Positions 1 through 9,292 of a DNA stretch of 64,000 bases are shown here, one piece after another. A model generated the notes under the pieces. That model saw only the letters and a program-made list of their open reading frames with translations, was not told where the DNA came from and did not search any database. The stretch is from Parvibaculaceae bacterium Mf 1.05b.01 (lineage in GTDB: Bacteria; Pseudomonadota; Alphaproteobacteria; Parvibaculales; Parvibaculaceae), in NCBI GenBank assembly GCA_000509225.1, contig BAOK01000001.1, forward strand, positions 992,001-1,056,000, given 5' to 3'. Both the position numbers and the translations under genes were made by a program. Position 1 is the first letter of the stretch, and every line of letters begins with the position of its first letter.

Positions 1-877
1 AGGCAAACTGGGTGTCGGTGTCAATGTTCATCTTGAAGACGCCGTAACCAACAGCTTCTGTGATCTTTGCTTTTTCTGATCCTGACCCGCCATGGAAGAC
101 AAAGTGAAGCGGATGGTCGTTGCCGGTTTTTTCCGCTGCGGAGACAGCTTCCTGTGACGCTTTCAGGATCTCTGGGCGCAGTTTTACGTTGCCAGGTTTG
201 TAGACGCCATGAACGTTGCCAAAGGCTGCGGCTACGGAGAAGTGCCCAAGTGGGGCCAGCCGACGATAGGCGGTTAGAACTTCATCTGGCTGTGTGTAGA
301 GCTTGTCATTGTCTATTTCATCAAGGTCTTTGCCAACACCATCTTCTTCACCACCGGTCACACCCAGTTCGATTTCAAGGCTCATCCCGATTGGCGCGAG
401 GCGCTTCAGAAGCCGCTCACATTCTGCCAGGTTGTCCTCGAGGCTTTCTTCGGAAAGGTCGAGCATGTGCGAGCTGAAAAGGGGCTTGCCAGTTGCTTTG
501 AAACGTTCTTCGCCTGCGTCAATCAAGGCGTCCACCCAAGGAATGAGGGCCCGGTTTGCGTGGTCGGTATGGAGAACCGCACAGACGCCATAGGCTTCGG
601 CGACACGATGGACATGTTCAGCGGCTGAGACGGCGCCGAGTACTTTGGCTTTTTCGCTGTCCTTGATGCCCTTACCGGCATAAAACTGCGCGCCACCACC
701 AGACAATTGAATGATGATGTCAGACTTGGCTTTCGATGCTGCTTCTAAAACCGCGTTGATTGACTGTGTATTGACCACGTTCACCGCTGGCAGGGCGTAT
801 CCGCCTGTTTTGCAGGCCTCGACAAGGGCGATGTAGTCGGCACCAGTTTGGACGCCAGGTTTCAGTTTTGTAGACAT
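1..877 (-). CDS. fbaA: Class II fructose-bisphosphate aldolase (3' end outside window)
   Basis: Cleaves fructose 1,6-bisphosphate into glyceraldehyde 3-phosphate and dihydroxyacetone phosphate in cytosolic glycolysis/gluconeogenesis. The gene starts with ATG at 877 and runs off the left edge, so about 292 codons are visible of a family length near 350. Zinc-site motif HTDHANR lies at residues 103-109. Further class II FbaA signatures are GKPLFSSHMLDLSEE, TLEIELG-like ELGVTGGEEDGV, NVHGVYKPGNV and FHGGSGS, the last binding phosphate, with KMNIDTDTQ at the cut end. It is read away from bamE and both are on the minus strand. The match to E. coli-type FbaA rather than the Calvin-cycle type is clear; only the C-terminus is unseen. 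Confidence 0.95.
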   Translation of the reverse strand, partial: MSTKLKPGVQTGADYIALVEACKTGGYALPAVNVVNTQSINAVLEAASKAKSDIIIQLSGGGAQFYAGKGIKDSEKAKVLGAVSAAEHVHRVAEAYGVCAVLHTDHANRALIPWVDALIDAGEERFKATGKPLFSSHMLDLSEESLEDNLAECERLLKRLAPIGMSLEIELGVTGGEEDGVGKDLDEIDNDKLYTQPDEVLTAYRRLAPLGHFSVAAAFGNVHGVYKPGNVKLRPEILKASQEAVSAAEKTGNDHPLHFVFHGGSGSEKAKITEAVGYGVFKMNIDTDTQFA

Positions 878-978
878 AAATTTTTATTCTCAGTTGGTTG
901 GTCCCTGAGACGGCGTGCGTCTCAGATCCAGGTTTGAATGGCTCCCGCCCAATGCGGGATCGGTTGCTAAATCAAGTT

Positions 979-1461
979 TCAGCGGCCCTGCTGAGCCGGC
1001 GCATTCTGGTTGAAGCGACCCAAATTGCCGAATATCTGGCCGAGAACAGTCAGTTCCTTGCCGCGAGTTGGCGTTTTGCGGGTGCGGAAATCGATAATCT
1101 GTCCGTCTTCAAGTCCGTAATATCCGACATCTTCAACGGTTTTTGTGTCGTCAAAATAGATGGCAACAACCTTCCGGTCGACCTCTTCGGGAGTGTAAAA
1201 CATGAGCTTCTCGAAGGTCGAGGAAATGTAAAACCAAGTATCACCGTCAACAGTCGCGACAGTTGAGGGGCTGCCGAGAATGGCCGTGACCTCCGCCTCA
1301 CTCGTAAGACCAGGTTTGATCTGGTCGAAATCACGCTGGTCGTAAACGTACCCACGTTCCTCGATTTCAGTGCTGCATCCTGCGAGTGCGGTTGCACCGA
1401 TTACTGAGGCAATGATTGCTGACTTGAAGGGGGCCAGCAGAGCGGTTAAACGCTGTCTCAT
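979..1461 (-). CDS. bamE: Outer membrane protein assembly factor BamE (SmpA/OmlA lipoprotein)
   Basis: A 160 aa lipoprotein expected in the inner leaflet of the outer membrane, where BamE helps the BAM complex insert beta-barrel proteins. A signal peptide ends in the lipobox ALAGC with the lipidated Cys at residue 29. The SmpA/OmlA fold follows, with the conserved stretch IKPGLTSEAEVTAILGSPS and the WFYISS strand. The C-terminal 40 residues are polar and variable, as is common in alphaproteobacterial forms. It is divergent from the bc1 chaperone gene at 1586, an arrangement often seen in this class. Function is assigned by family, not by genetic context. Confidence 0.9.
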   Translation of the reverse strand: MRQRLTALLAPFKSAIIASVIGATALAGCSTEIEERGYVYDQRDFDQIKPGLTSEAEVTAILGSPSTVATVDGDTWFYISSTFEKLMFYTPEEVDRKVVAIYFDDTKTVEDVGYYGLEDGQIIDFRTRKTPTRGKELTVLGQIFGNLGRFNQNAPAQQGR

Positions 1462-1585
1462 CGAAATACCTTTATTGCTCCCGGCACGTGTCCGGGGGGT
1501 TGCGCAAGTCCCCTGTTGACCTACCTGTAACGGCGTCTAGATTCAAGCTTTCCTGCCGATTTGGTGGAAGAGAGAAAGAAACAAC

Positions 1586-2152
1586 ATGTTTTGGAAAAGC
1601 TGGTTTGGGGCCTCATCTGCAGATGACAGCTCTTTTCTCCTCTACAGAAATCTGGTCGATCAGGCCCGATCCCCTCAGTTTTACCTGAATGTGGGGGTTC
1701 CAGACACGTTGGACGGCCGTTTTGACATGATTGTTCTCCATATGGTTGTGGTGATTGAGCGGTTGAGCGTGATCGGGGCACCCGCCAAGGACCTCAGCCA
1801 AAAGCTGTTTGATGTGATGTTTGATGACATGGACCAGGCACTGCGCGAAATTGGTGTCGGAGACCTGTCTGTGGGCAAGAAGGTGAAGACCATGGCACGC
1901 GCGTTCTATGGGCGGCTTGGCGCCTATGATGACGCTTTTCAGACGGGAACGGATGAGGCTCTTGAGGCAGCGCTGAAACGGAATGTTTTCCGCGAGGCGG
2001 AGATCGCGCCGGAACGATTGGAAGCGCTTGCCGCCTATCTGCAAACGGTGCGGGCCATTCTCAAAGAGACGGAGCTTGATGTTTTTGCCGGTGGGCGCGT
2101 GCAATTCCCAGCCGCACCTGAAGGTATCCTGGCCGCTGAGGTGCGTCCTTGA
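1586..2152 (+). CDS. Ubiquinol-cytochrome c chaperone family protein (CBP3-like)
   Basis: 188 aa member of the CBP3/ubiquinol-cytochrome c chaperone family. In mitochondria these proteins assist cytochrome b maturation for the bc1 complex; in alphaproteobacteria the role is assumed by homology. The family core runs from about residue 20 to 160 and includes FDMIVLHMVVVIERL and the MFDDMDQALREIGVGDLSVGKKVK segment, which is typical. No signal peptide or membrane segment is visible, so it should act at the cytoplasmic face. It overlaps the next gene by 4 bases (TTGA), suggesting translational coupling with the YceD-family protein. Confidence 0.9.
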   Translation: MFWKSWFGASSADDSSFLLYRNLVDQARSPQFYLNVGVPDTLDGRFDMIVLHMVVVIERLSVIGAPAKDLSQKLFDVMFDDMDQALREIGVGDLSVGKKVKTMARAFYGRLGAYDDAFQTGTDEALEAALKRNVFREAEIAPERLEALAAYLQTVRAILKETELDVFAGGRVQFPAAPEGILAAEVRP

Positions 2153-2691
2153 CCGGCGCGGGTGGGCTTCCGGGCTTTACATATGTCGTGGCGCGCGAAG
2201 ACGTGTCCGATGACGGGCTCGACGTGACTTTGGAGGCAAAGGCTGAGGCGCGTGAGCTTCTTGCGCAAAGGTTCGGTCTCCTCTCGCTGGATGAGCTCAA
2301 GGCGCGCTTGCTGATAGAGCCTTGGCGCAAGAGAGGGATCAAGGTTTCCGGCACGCTTGACGCAGATCTTGCGCAGTCGTGCATCGTTACGCTGGATCCA
2401 GTACCGGCAAAGTTGAGTGCGGACTTCACGCTCCTTTACCTGCCTGAAGATGTCTCCGGGCGGCGTGCCATGGAAGTCGCTGTAGATCCGCTTGCTGAGG
2501 AGCCACCTGATCCGCTGCCTATCGAGGGGGTTGATTTGGGGGAAGCCGTTGCTGAACAGCTTGCCCTCGTGCTTGATCCTTATCCAAGGGCTGAAGGGGC
2601 TGAGCTTGCAGCAACTGAGTCGTTAGAGAGTGGATCAGGAAAGAAGCCTAACCCGTTTGAAATATTGAAAAATCTAAAAACAAAAGACTAG
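2149..2691 (+). CDS. yceD: YceD family (DUF177) protein
   Basis: 180 aa, starting at TTG 2149 inside the stop of the chaperone gene. DUF177/YceD proteins are linked to 23S rRNA or ribosome maturation in other bacteria and plants; here the function is inferred from family only. The signature near the C-terminus is visible: an acidic DPLPIEGVDLGEAVAEQL stretch, then a LALVLDPYPR-like run and EGAEL, followed by the usual N-P-F-x-x-L-K-x-L end. In many bacteria yceD precedes rpmF and plsX. Here rpmF is absent and plsX follows after roughly 140 bases. Confidence 0.88.
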   Translation: MTGAGGLPGFTYVVAREDVSDDGLDVTLEAKAEARELLAQRFGLLSLDELKARLLIEPWRKRGIKVSGTLDADLAQSCIVTLDPVPAKLSADFTLLYLPEDVSGRRAMEVAVDPLAEEPPDPLPIEGVDLGEAVAEQLALVLDPYPRAEGAELAATESLESGSGKKPNPFEILKNLKTKD

Positions 2692-2830
2692 CGTCCATAC
2701 TGGCGCTACGGCCATCGACCCCCTACCTATTAACTGTTGTTTCGGTGGGGAGACTGGGTATTGTCTGACCGCCTGGGATTGATTGACTAAATGCTGGGCA
2801 ATCGAAACCAAGAATTGGGAAAACCAAGAT

Positions 2831-3895
2831 TTGGCGCGTGACCTAACAATTGCACTTGATGGTATGGGTGGAGATATCGGCCCGTCTGTGGTGATCCCGG
2901 GGGCAGAGATTGCCCGTGTGCGCCACCCGGAAGTACGTTTTCTCATTTTCGGCGACGAAGCGCAGATCCAGGCAGAACTCGATAAGGAACCGCGGCTGGC
3001 TGACGTCAGCACGGTTGTCCATACAGACGTTGCGATCTCCATGGACGATAAACCGAGCCAAGCCCTTCGGCGTGGGCGTAAGACGAGCAGCATGTGGCGC
3101 GCGATCGACGCGGTAAAGCAGGGGGATGCTCAAGCTGCCATGTCAGCGGGGAATACGGGCGCCCTGATGGCGATGTCGAAGGTTCTGCTCAAAACAATGC
3201 CAAGCATTGACCGCCCGGCACTTGCGGCTCTTATTCCAACGATCCGTGGCGAGAGTGTCATGCTCGATTGTGGCGCGACGATCGGCCCGGATGAAAAACA
3301 GATGGTCCAGTTTGCTGTGATGGGGGAAGCCTATGCCCGCGTCCTGTTTGGACATGACCGGCCCAGCGTCGGATTGTTGAATATTGGCGAAGAAGAGATG
3401 AAGGGCACGGAATCGGTCAAAGCAGCTGCCCAGATGCTTCGGGAAGCCAATCTGCCTATTCATTTTCATGGATTTATTGAAGGCGATGACATTGCCAAGG
3501 GAACCGTCGACGTTGTTGTGACCGACGGCTTTACGGGCAATGTTGCGTTGAAAACCGCAGAAGGTACTGCTCGTCTGATCAGTACCTACCTGCGAGAGGC
3601 AATGTCTAAGTCGATTTTCAGCAAGCTGGGATATCTGCTTGCGCAGACAGCCTTCAACATGTTGCGCGACCGGCTTGACCCCAATGTCCATAATGGTGGC
3701 TTGTTTATGGGTCTGAACGGTCTCGTGGTGAAAAGCCATGGCAGCGCAAATGAAGCGGGTATTGCGTCTGCGATTGATCTGGCAGTCGATGTGTCTTCTG
3801 CTGACCTGGTTTCAAAAATTGCAGCTGACCTGGATGTGGTCGCTGAATGGAGCGAGCGGGTAGAAGCAGCTCAAGGTGAGGTTGTTGCGTCGTGA
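2831..3895 (+). CDS. plsX: Phosphate acyltransferase PlsX
   Basis: Converts acyl-ACP to acyl-phosphate, the first step of the PlsX/PlsY route to phosphatidic acid; a peripheral membrane enzyme. The N-terminal signature IALDGMGGD is followed by [10 protein letters not shown] and the C-terminal [20 protein letters not shown], all diagnostic. The open frame extends back to a TTG at 2783. The TTG at 2831 puts the start at the usual distance from the DGMGGD motif and gives about 354 aa, the normal length, so 2831 is preferred. No in-frame ATG exists upstream of the core. The stop overlaps the GTG start of fabH by 4 bases, so the two are coupled. Confidence 0.93.
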   Translation: MARDLTIALDGMGGDIGPSVVIPGAEIARVRHPEVRFLIFGDEAQIQAELDKEPRLADVSTVVHTDVAISMDDKPSQALRRGRKTSSMWRAIDAVKQGDAQAAMSAGNTGALMAMSKVLLKTMPSIDRPALAALIPTIRGESVMLDCGATIGPDEKQMVQFAVMGEAYARVLFGHDRPSVGLLNIGEEEMKGTESVKAAAQMLREANLPIHFHGFIEGDDIAKGTVDVVVTDGFTGNVALKTAEGTARLISTYLREAMSKSIFSKLGYLLAQTAFNMLRDRLDPNVHNGGLFMGLNGLVVKSHGSANEAGIASAIDLAVDVSSADLVSKIAADLDVVAEWSERVEAAQGEVVAS

Positions 3896-4869
3896 GTGTG
3901 CCAAGAAGTGTGATTACCGGTGTTGGCTCCTATCTTCCCAAAAAAATCGTCACAAATGATGATCTTTCCAAGATCGTTGACACAAGCGACGAATGGATTG
4001 TTGAACGCTCGGGTATTCGGCAGCGCCATATGGTGGAAGACGGTGAAAAGACGTCAGACCTGGCACTGGCTGCCGCAAAAGCAGCATTGGCGAACGCAGG
4101 CGTTGATGCTCAGGACATTGACCTGATCATTATGGCCACAACGACGCCTGACAATACGTTTCCTGCGACGGCAACGACCATCCAAGCAGAGCTTGGCATC
4201 CATCATGGCGCTGCCTTTGATCTGCAGGCGGTTTGCTCGGGCTTTGTATTTGGCTTATCCACCGCCGACAATTTCCTAAAAGCAGGGCAGTTCAAGAATG
4301 CTCTGGTGATCGGTGCTGAAACGTTTTCCCGGCTGCTGGACTTTGAAGACCGTACGACGTGCGTGCTGTTCGGCGACGGCGCCGGCGCGGTTGTCCTGCA
4401 GGCGCAAGAAGGTGAGGGCACTATTGAGGACCGCGGCGTTCTTACAGCACATCTTCACAGTGATGGGCGCCACAAAGAGAAACTCTATGTTGATGGCGGT
4501 CCGTCCTCTACCCAGTCAGTCGGGCACGTTCGCATGATTGGGCGCGATGTGTTCAGACATGCCGTGGTGAACATTGCTGACGTCATCAATGAGGCACTAG
4601 TGGCCACAAATCTCACGATTGACGATATCGATTGGTTTGTGCCGCATCAGGCGAACAAACGCATCCTGGATGGCACAGCAAAACGAATCGGCTTGCCGCC
4701 GGAAAAAGTCGTGATGACTGTCGGCGAACACGGGAACACCTCTGCGGCATCGGTGCCGCTCGCCTTGAGCGTGGCTGTTGCGGATGGTCGGATCAAGCGG
4801 GGCGATTTGGTTCTGCTGGAGGCGATGGGCGGTGGTTTTACGTGGGGCTCTGCGCTGGTCCGCTGGTAA
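3892..4869 (+). CDS. fabH: 3-oxoacyl-[ACP] synthase III (KAS III)
   Basis: Starts fatty acid synthesis by condensing acetyl-CoA with malonyl-ACP. 325 aa with the full thiolase-fold triad: Cys115 in AVCSGF, His252 in PHQANKRI and Asn282 in EHGNTSAAS. The C-terminal [13 protein letters not shown] is characteristic of FabH. It starts with GTG inside the plsX stop codon. The plsX-fabH-ihfA-merR order is standard in alphaproteobacteria and ties fatty acid initiation to phospholipid synthesis. Confidence 0.96.
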   Translation: MSVPRSVITGVGSYLPKKIVTNDDLSKIVDTSDEWIVERSGIRQRHMVEDGEKTSDLALAAAKAALANAGVDAQDIDLIIMATTTPDNTFPATATTIQAELGIHHGAAFDLQAVCSGFVFGLSTADNFLKAGQFKNALVIGAETFSRLLDFEDRTTCVLFGDGAGAVVLQAQEGEGTIEDRGVLTAHLHSDGRHKEKLYVDGGPSSTQSVGHVRMIGRDVFRHAVVNIADVINEALVATNLTIDDIDWFVPHQANKRILDGTAKRIGLPPEKVVMTVGEHGNTSAASVPLALSVAVADGRIKRGDLVLLEAMGGGFTWGSALVRW

Positions 4870-4989
4870 CAGGTTCCCAAACGCGTCAAATTCGACACAA
4901 CATTCTAAGTAAGAAGTTTCCGCCATCTCATTGATATTGACGGGATAATTCCGCTGGCCTACCTTTTGTGACAACGCGAGAGGATGGTC

Positions 4990-5355
4990 ATGGGGCAAAC
5001 AATTACGCGCGCTCATTTGAGCGAAGCGGTTTATCAGGAAGTCGGCTTGTCACGAAATGAGTCAGCAGATCTTGTCGAATCTGTTTTGACCGCAATTGGG
5101 GATAGTCTGTCTGAAGGCGAGACTGTGAAGCTGTCTTCCTTTGGGTCCTTTTCGGTCCGGCAGAAGGGTGGCCGAATGGGCAGAAACCCGAAGACTGGCG
5201 AAGAAGTGCCGATCAAACCACGCCGGGTGCTCGTTTTTCGTCCAAGTCATGTGTTGAAAGAACAGATCAACAAGGCGCTGACCGTCGCAAAGGCCGCAGG
5301 TGCAAGCCTTACGGGGATCAGCTCAACTGGGTCGGCAGACCAGGCTGCCGATTAG
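4990..5355 (+). CDS. ihfA: Integration host factor subunit alpha
   Basis: DNA-bending nucleoid protein that pairs with IHF-beta, encoded elsewhere. The HU/IHF core [19 protein letters not shown] to FRPSHVLK is intact, with the DNA-intercalating arm [16 protein letters not shown]. The frame has ATGs at 4984 and 4990. The Shine-Dalgarno GAGAGGA at 4978-4984 abuts the first but lies a normal 5-6 bases before the second, so 4990 is chosen (121 aa). A 20-25 residue Ala/Ser/Gly-rich tail after the core is longer than in E. coli IhfA. It sits between fabH and a merR-type regulator, the standard alphaproteobacterial context. Confidence 0.94.
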   Translation: MGQTITRAHLSEAVYQEVGLSRNESADLVESVLTAIGDSLSEGETVKLSSFGSFSVRQKGGRMGRNPKTGEEVPIKPRRVLVFRPSHVLKEQINKALTVAKAAGASLTGISSTGSADQAAD

Positions 5356-5402
5356 GAGGTGCCGATTGACCGCCTCTCCAAGGAAAAGCGCAACCGTTTG
5401 AT

Positions 5403-5894
5403 ATGACCGTAATAGAGACAACAAGCCCGCGAAAATCGCCCGATGCCTTTCGGACGATCAGCGAAGTTGCGGTTGAGCTGGATGTGCCACAGCACGTATT
5501 GCGGTTTTGGGAAAGCAAGTTCGCGCAGATCAAGCCGCTGAAGCGCGGTGGTGGGCGCCGGTACTATCGGCCAGAAGATGTGGACTTGCTGCGTGGTGTA
5601 CGGGCTCTCCTCTATAAGGATGGATATACGATCAAAGGCGTGCAAAAGGTCTTCCGCGATCAGGGCGTGCGGTTTGTCATGGAAACCGGTCGGGCAGCAA
5701 ATGATGATTCTGTTGCGGGCATTGCCAGAACCGTTGTCGAGCGCGGCGGGGATGAGGCATCTGACGTAGACGGTCAAGAGCACGGCCTGGATCGAACGGC
5801 CAAGTCCATTTTGTCAGGCATCGCTCGCCGTCTTGAAGCCTTGAAGGCCGACTTGGATGGTGATGCAGACGAGCAAGAATCCTCTGGCGGATAG
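5403..5894 (+). CDS. MerR family transcriptional regulator
   Basis: 163 aa with an N-terminal MerR winged helix-turn-helix at about residues 18-87: [20 protein letters not shown], then [16 protein letters not shown] and [15 protein letters not shown]. The C-terminal half is polar, lacks metal-binding cysteines, and ends in a helix ([19 protein letters not shown]) that could mediate dimerisation. This ihfA-linked MerR protein is widely conserved in alphaproteobacteria but its effector is unknown to me. It lies 1 base after the stop of an 11-codon mini-ORF with a strong ribosome binding site (see findings). Confidence 0.88.
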   Translation: MTVIETTSPRKSPDAFRTISEVAVELDVPQHVLRFWESKFAQIKPLKRGGGRRYYRPEDVDLLRGVRALLYKDGYTIKGVQKVFRDQGVRFVMETGRAANDDSVAGIARTVVERGGDEASDVDGQEHGLDRTAKSILSGIARRLEALKADLDGDADEQESSGG

Positions 5895-6004
5895 TTAGCC
5901 TTAAAACACCTTTTTCCAGGTTCTGGCCCGTTGATCGGTGCGAGGAGCGCCTCTATAGTGCCGCTCCTTCTGAGGACCACCCTCCATCGCCTTGGAAGAT
6001 ATGA

Positions 6005-6081
6005 CGGAGCGTAGCGCAGCCCGGTAGCGCACTTGTCTGGGGGACAAGGGGTCGTGGGTTCAAATCCCGCCGCTCCGACCA
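6005..6081 (+). tRNA. tRNA-Pro (anticodon GGG)
   Basis: 77-base cloverleaf. Acceptor arms CGGAGCG and CGCTCCG pair fully, and the anticodon stem CTTGT/ACAAG encloses loop CTGGGGG with anticodon GGG. The T arm has GGTTCAAATCC. The 3' CCA is encoded. A rho-independent terminator follows within 10 bases. Confidence 0.96.
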
Positions 6082-6089
6082 AATTTGAA

Positions 6090-6117
6090 GCCGTCCCTTT
6101 CGAGGGGCGGCTTTTTT
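6090..6117 (+). terminator. Rho-independent terminator of tRNA-Pro(GGG)
   Basis: Inverted arms GCCGTCCC (6090-6097) and GGGGCGGC (6104-6111) form an 8-pair stem with one G-T pair and a 6-base loop, followed by TTTTTT at 6112-6117. Confidence 0.88.
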
Positions 6118-6235
6118 GATTTGGCCGTGGTGGACACCATGTGGCTGGACAGAAAAGTGCCGGTGAGGCATTGTCCGGCCACGCTCGAAACGGGCCGGTG
6201 ATACTCCCGGTTAGACTCAACGAATGGAACATCCA

Positions 6236-6316
6236 ATGACCGCAATATACGCCATTGTCGCTTTCATCGCTGTTATGGCGATTCTCAACAAAATGACGTT
6301 CGGTCGTTTCGATTGA
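6236..6316 (+). CDS. Possible small single-pass membrane protein (26 aa)
   Basis: A 26-codon frame (30 codons from an earlier ATG at 6224) encodes a hydrophobic helix, AIYAIVAFIAVMAIL, ending in NKMTFGRFD. The GGAAC at 6225-6229 sits 6-7 bases before the ATG at 6236, which favours that start. It lies between the tRNA-Pro terminator and the DUF2842 gene on the opposite strand. A hydrophobic helix followed by a short N-x-x-x-F-G-R-x-D tail looks like a real microprotein rather than random sequence, but only conservation in relatives could prove it. No function can be assigned. Confidence 0.5.
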   Translation: MTAIYAIVAFIAVMAILNKMTFGRFD

Positions 6317-6374
6317 ATTTTTGCTGACGCGCAGCGGCTTTAAAAACCGCAAAGCCACCTTTCGTGAGCGCGCT

Positions 6375-6635
6375 CTATTGCCCGTCCAGACTATCCGGCC
6401 TTTGCATCCAATCTATTAGCGGTTTGGTTGGAAAGGCCCAGGCTATTCCTGCAATTGGATAGAAGATGAGCTGCACCGCCCAATGATCGGGCAGGACGTC
6501 CACGGCCAGCCAAACGGCCGCGAGCGTATAGGCGGTCAAACCCACTAGAATGATGACTGTGCCCAGTAGTTTCCTTACGCCGATGGGCAGGAACGGTGGT
6601 TTGTAGGGCTGAGTGTCCATTTCAGAGATCTCCAT
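6375..6635 (-). CDS. DUF2842 family small membrane protein
   Basis: 86 aa with two predicted membrane helices (about residues 22-46 and 53-70). The pattern RKLLGTVIILVGLTAYTLA, HWAVQLIFYPIAGIAWAFP and PLIDWM fits the alphaproteobacterial DUF2842 family. Two starts are possible: ATG 6635, preceded by GGAAGAG, and an in-frame ATG five codons on. The family has no known function. It is divergent from the haem A synthase gene, a common neighbour arrangement. Confidence 0.82.
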   Translation of the reverse strand: MEISEMDTQPYKPPFLPIGVRKLLGTVIILVGLTAYTLAAVWLAVDVLPDHWAVQLIFYPIAGIAWAFPTKPLIDWMQRPDSLDGQ

Positions 6636-6742
6636 TCGCGCTCTTCCTACGGCATTAGCGCCTGTTCGCCAAGGTGTGGCGAGAGGTCGCGTTTGGCAGA
6701 TCGTCTTGTTGGAACGGGGCAGGCGCGCTATGTCATGTCATT

Positions 6743-7819
6743 ATGACAGCGACCGATATTCAAATTTCTGCAGAAGCAACGGACCGCCAGGTGGCCGCCC
6801 GGCGCTCGATCGCCATTTGGCTGTTCGTCATCTGTGGCCTTGTTGCGGGCATGGTCGTTGTCGGTGGTGCGACACGGCTTACCGACAGCGGGCTTTCTAT
6901 TACTGAATGGAAACCAGTGACAGGTGCCATTCCGCCTCTCAGCCAGGAGGTGTGGGAAGAGGAATTCGAGAAATACAAACAGATCCCAGAATATATCCGG
7001 ATTAACCGGGGCATGAGCCTGGATGAATTCAAGACCATCTATTGGTGGGAATGGGGACACAGGTTCCTGGGTCGTTTGGTTGGGCTTGCGTTTTTTGTTC
7101 CCTTGGTTTTCTTCTTCTTCACGAAACGCATAGAACGGCTCTTGTTGCCTCATTTGATTGCCATGTTTGTCATTGGTGGGCTTCAGGGTGCCCTTGGCTG
7201 GTACATGGTGATGAGCGGACTGACGGAGCGGGTTGATGTCAGTCAGTACCGGCTCGCTGCTCATTTGAGCCTAGCCTTTTTTGTTTATGGCTACATGTTC
7301 TGGTTTGCCACGGCTCTATGGCGACGAGAGGTGCCTGGGCAGATCAGTTTTAAAGGGCTTGAGTTAGGCGCTGCGATTGTTGTGGTTGCCATTTTTGTGC
7401 AGATCCTGCTTGGCGCTTTTGTCGCCGGCCTTAATGCAGGTTTCATTTTCAACACCTGGCCGCTGATGGATGGATCGTTTATTCCGCGGCACCTCTATCC
7501 ACTTGAATCCGTTTGGGCGAGCGCATTTGAGGATGTGCGGACCGTGCAGTTCAACCACCGGATGTTTGCCTACGCACTCGTGGTGCTTGTGGGCTGGCAC
7601 TATTGGAAGATGAACAATTCAGCGCTGCAGGTGCAGCAGACCGGCAATTGGTTGCTGGGTGCACTTGTTTTCCAGGTGTTCCTGGGGATTGCAACGATCC
7701 TGACCGTCACGCGGATTGAAGTGGCGCTGCTGCATCAGGCAGGAGCCGTGCTGCTGCTCAGCGTAGCGCTTTTCCATCTTCAAAACATTGGACGGGCCGC
7801 CCACCAGAGCCGACTTTAG
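6743..7819 (+). CDS. ctaA: Haem A synthase (COX15/CtaA)
   Basis: Oxidises the C8 methyl of haem O to give haem A for aa3-type cytochrome oxidase; an integral inner-membrane enzyme with eight helices. About 358 aa from ATG 6743 (MTATDIQ); an in-frame ATG at 6674 would add 23 unconserved residues. Signatures of the COX15 class are GGATRLTDSGLSITEWKPVTG, YIRINRGMSLDEFK and WWEWGHRFLGR. Histidines that ligate the two haems are visible in WGHRFLGR, AAHLSLAF, NHRMFAY and LHQAGAVLL. It implies a haem-A-containing terminal oxidase in this organism, encoded outside the window. Confidence 0.95.
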   Translation: MTATDIQISAEATDRQVAARRSIAIWLFVICGLVAGMVVVGGATRLTDSGLSITEWKPVTGAIPPLSQEVWEEEFEKYKQIPEYIRINRGMSLDEFKTIYWWEWGHRFLGRLVGLAFFVPLVFFFFTKRIERLLLPHLIAMFVIGGLQGALGWYMVMSGLTERVDVSQYRLAAHLSLAFFVYGYMFWFATALWRREVPGQISFKGLELGAAIVVVAIFVQILLGAFVAGLNAGFIFNTWPLMDGSFIPRHLYPLESVWASAFEDVRTVQFNHRMFAYALVVLVGWHYWKMNNSALQVQQTGNWLLGALVFQVFLGIATILTVTRIEVALLHQAGAVLLLSVALFHLQNIGRAAHQSRL

Positions 7820-7938
7820 TACTATTAAAGCCATGCTCTGGCTATTTTTCTGGCACGTTTCCGGACGGCGAAGTCTAGGTGCACTTCGCTTGTAAACGTT
7901 TTGACGCGACCCGCGATTTTGTCGTCAGGCCAACGATG

Positions 7939-9213
7939 TTAGGCTGATAGGGCCTGATCAAGATCGGCGATGATGTCGGCTGCATCTTCCAAGCCCACAG
8001 AGAGGCGAACAACATCAGGACCAGCGCCTGCTGCTGTCTGCTGCTCTTCAGTCAGCTGCCGGTGCGTCGTCGATGATGGGTGGATGATGAGACTGCGTGT
8101 GTCGCCCACATTGGCGAGCAGGCTCAGTAGTTTCACATTGTTCGCGAGTTTGACGCCTGCGTCATAGCCGCCTTTGACCCCGAAGGTGAAGACGCTACCT
8201 GCGCCTTTTGGCGAATATTTCTTCATCAAGTTATGGCTTGGGTCATCGGCAAGCCCCGCATAGGACACCCAGCTGACCGCCTCATGTGCTTTCAGATGTT
8301 CTGCGACCTTGAGCGCATTTTCGCAATGACGCGGCATGCGCAAGTGCAGGGTTTCAATGCCGGTGATGATCATGAAGGCGTTTGTTGGAGAGATGGCCGG
8401 ACCCAGGTCCCGAAGGCCAATGACCCGACAGGCGATGGCGAAAGCGATTTCACCGAAGGTCTCATGAAGTTTCATCCCATGATAGCCGTCATTTGGCTGG
8501 GAGAGTGACGGATACTTGTCTGATGCGGACCAGTTGAACTTGCCTCCGTCAACAATAATGCCGCCCATGGAGTTGCCGTGGCCGCCGAGGAACTTGGTGG
8601 CTGAGTGCAGCACGATGTCTGCGCCGTGTGACAAAGGCTTGCAGAGATAGGGTGATGCCAATGTGTTGTCGACGATAAGCGGGATGCCCGCTTCATGCGC
8701 AATGTCTGCGATCGCTGCAATGTCTGTCACCAGGCCGCCTGGGTTCGCGATGCTTTCGATGAACACGGCTTTGGTTTTGGGGCCAATGGCGGCTTTGATG
8801 GATGCAGGGTCTGTCACGTCGGCCCAGTCGACATGCCAGTCGAATTTCTGGAAGGACACACCAAATTGAGTGATGGAACCACCATAGAGCTGGCGGGCCG
8901 CTACAAAATGATCACCGGGCTGCATCAGGGTATGGAAGGCGATCAGTTGTGCCGCGTGACCGGAGGCTGTTGCAAGGGCGGCAACACCCCCTTCGAGGGT
9001 GGCGACACGCTCTTCCAGAACCGCTGTCGTCGGGTTCGTGATGCGGGTGTAAATGTTGCCGAACGCCTGCAGATCAAAAAGGCTTGCTGCGTGGTCTGTG
9101 TCATCAAAGACAAAGGATGTCGTCTGATAGATCGGCGTGGCGCGCGCACCTGTCGTGGGGTCGGGGGCGGCGCCTGCATGAATGGCCAAAGTGTCAAAAC
9201 CGTAATCGCTCAT
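7939..9213 (-). CDS. metY: O-acetylhomoserine sulfhydrylase/aminocarboxypropyltransferase
   Basis: PLP enzyme making homocysteine from O-acetylhomoserine and sulfide. 424 aa, the normal length for the MetY branch of Cys/Met metabolism enzymes. The PLP lysine is Lys207 in [12 protein letters not shown]; upstream are [25 protein letters not shown] and [12 protein letters not shown]-terminal SLGDTRSL-like segment ([20 protein letters not shown]) and SVGLED close the family pattern. It is followed upstream by a CoA-binding protein gene on the same strand. The 79-base gap before it shows no SAM-II-like sequence. No cystathionine-lyase feature was seen that would argue against MetY. Confidence 0.93.
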   Translation of the reverse strand: MSDYGFDTLAIHAGAAPDPTTGARATPIYQTTSFVFDDTDHAASLFDLQAFGNIYTRITNPTTAVLEERVATLEGGVAALATASGHAAQLIAFHTLMQPGDHFVAARQLYGGSITQFGVSFQKFDWHVDWADVTDPASIKAAIGPKTKAVFIESIANPGGLVTDIAAIADIAHEAGIPLIVDNTLASPYLCKPLSHGADIVLHSATKFLGGHGNSMGGIIVDGGKFNWSASDKYPSLSQPNDGYHGMKLHETFGEIAFAIACRVIGLRDLGPAISPTNAFMIITGIETLHLRMPRHCENALKVAEHLKAHEAVSWVSYAGLADDPSHNLMKKYSPKGAGSVFTFGVKGGYDAGVKLANNVKLLSLLANVGDTRSLIIHPSSTTHRQLTEEQQTAAGAGPDVVRLSVGLEDAADIIADLDQALSA

Positions 9214-9292
9214 GATGTTTCCCAGTTACTTCCTGTTAGGTGCGCTCTAGAGGCGCTGACGTTTGTAGGGGTCGTGAATTTGCAATGGTTGG

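Noticed and set aside
67-477. 136-codon plus-strand frame with an Arg/His-rich product
   Set aside because: It is antisense to the well-supported fructose-bisphosphate aldolase gene and has no homology-like motif.
9214-9292. Possible SAM-II riboswitch before metY
   Set aside because: The 79-base gap lacks the conserved pseudoknot loop sequences of SAM-II and is short; nothing distinctive was seen.
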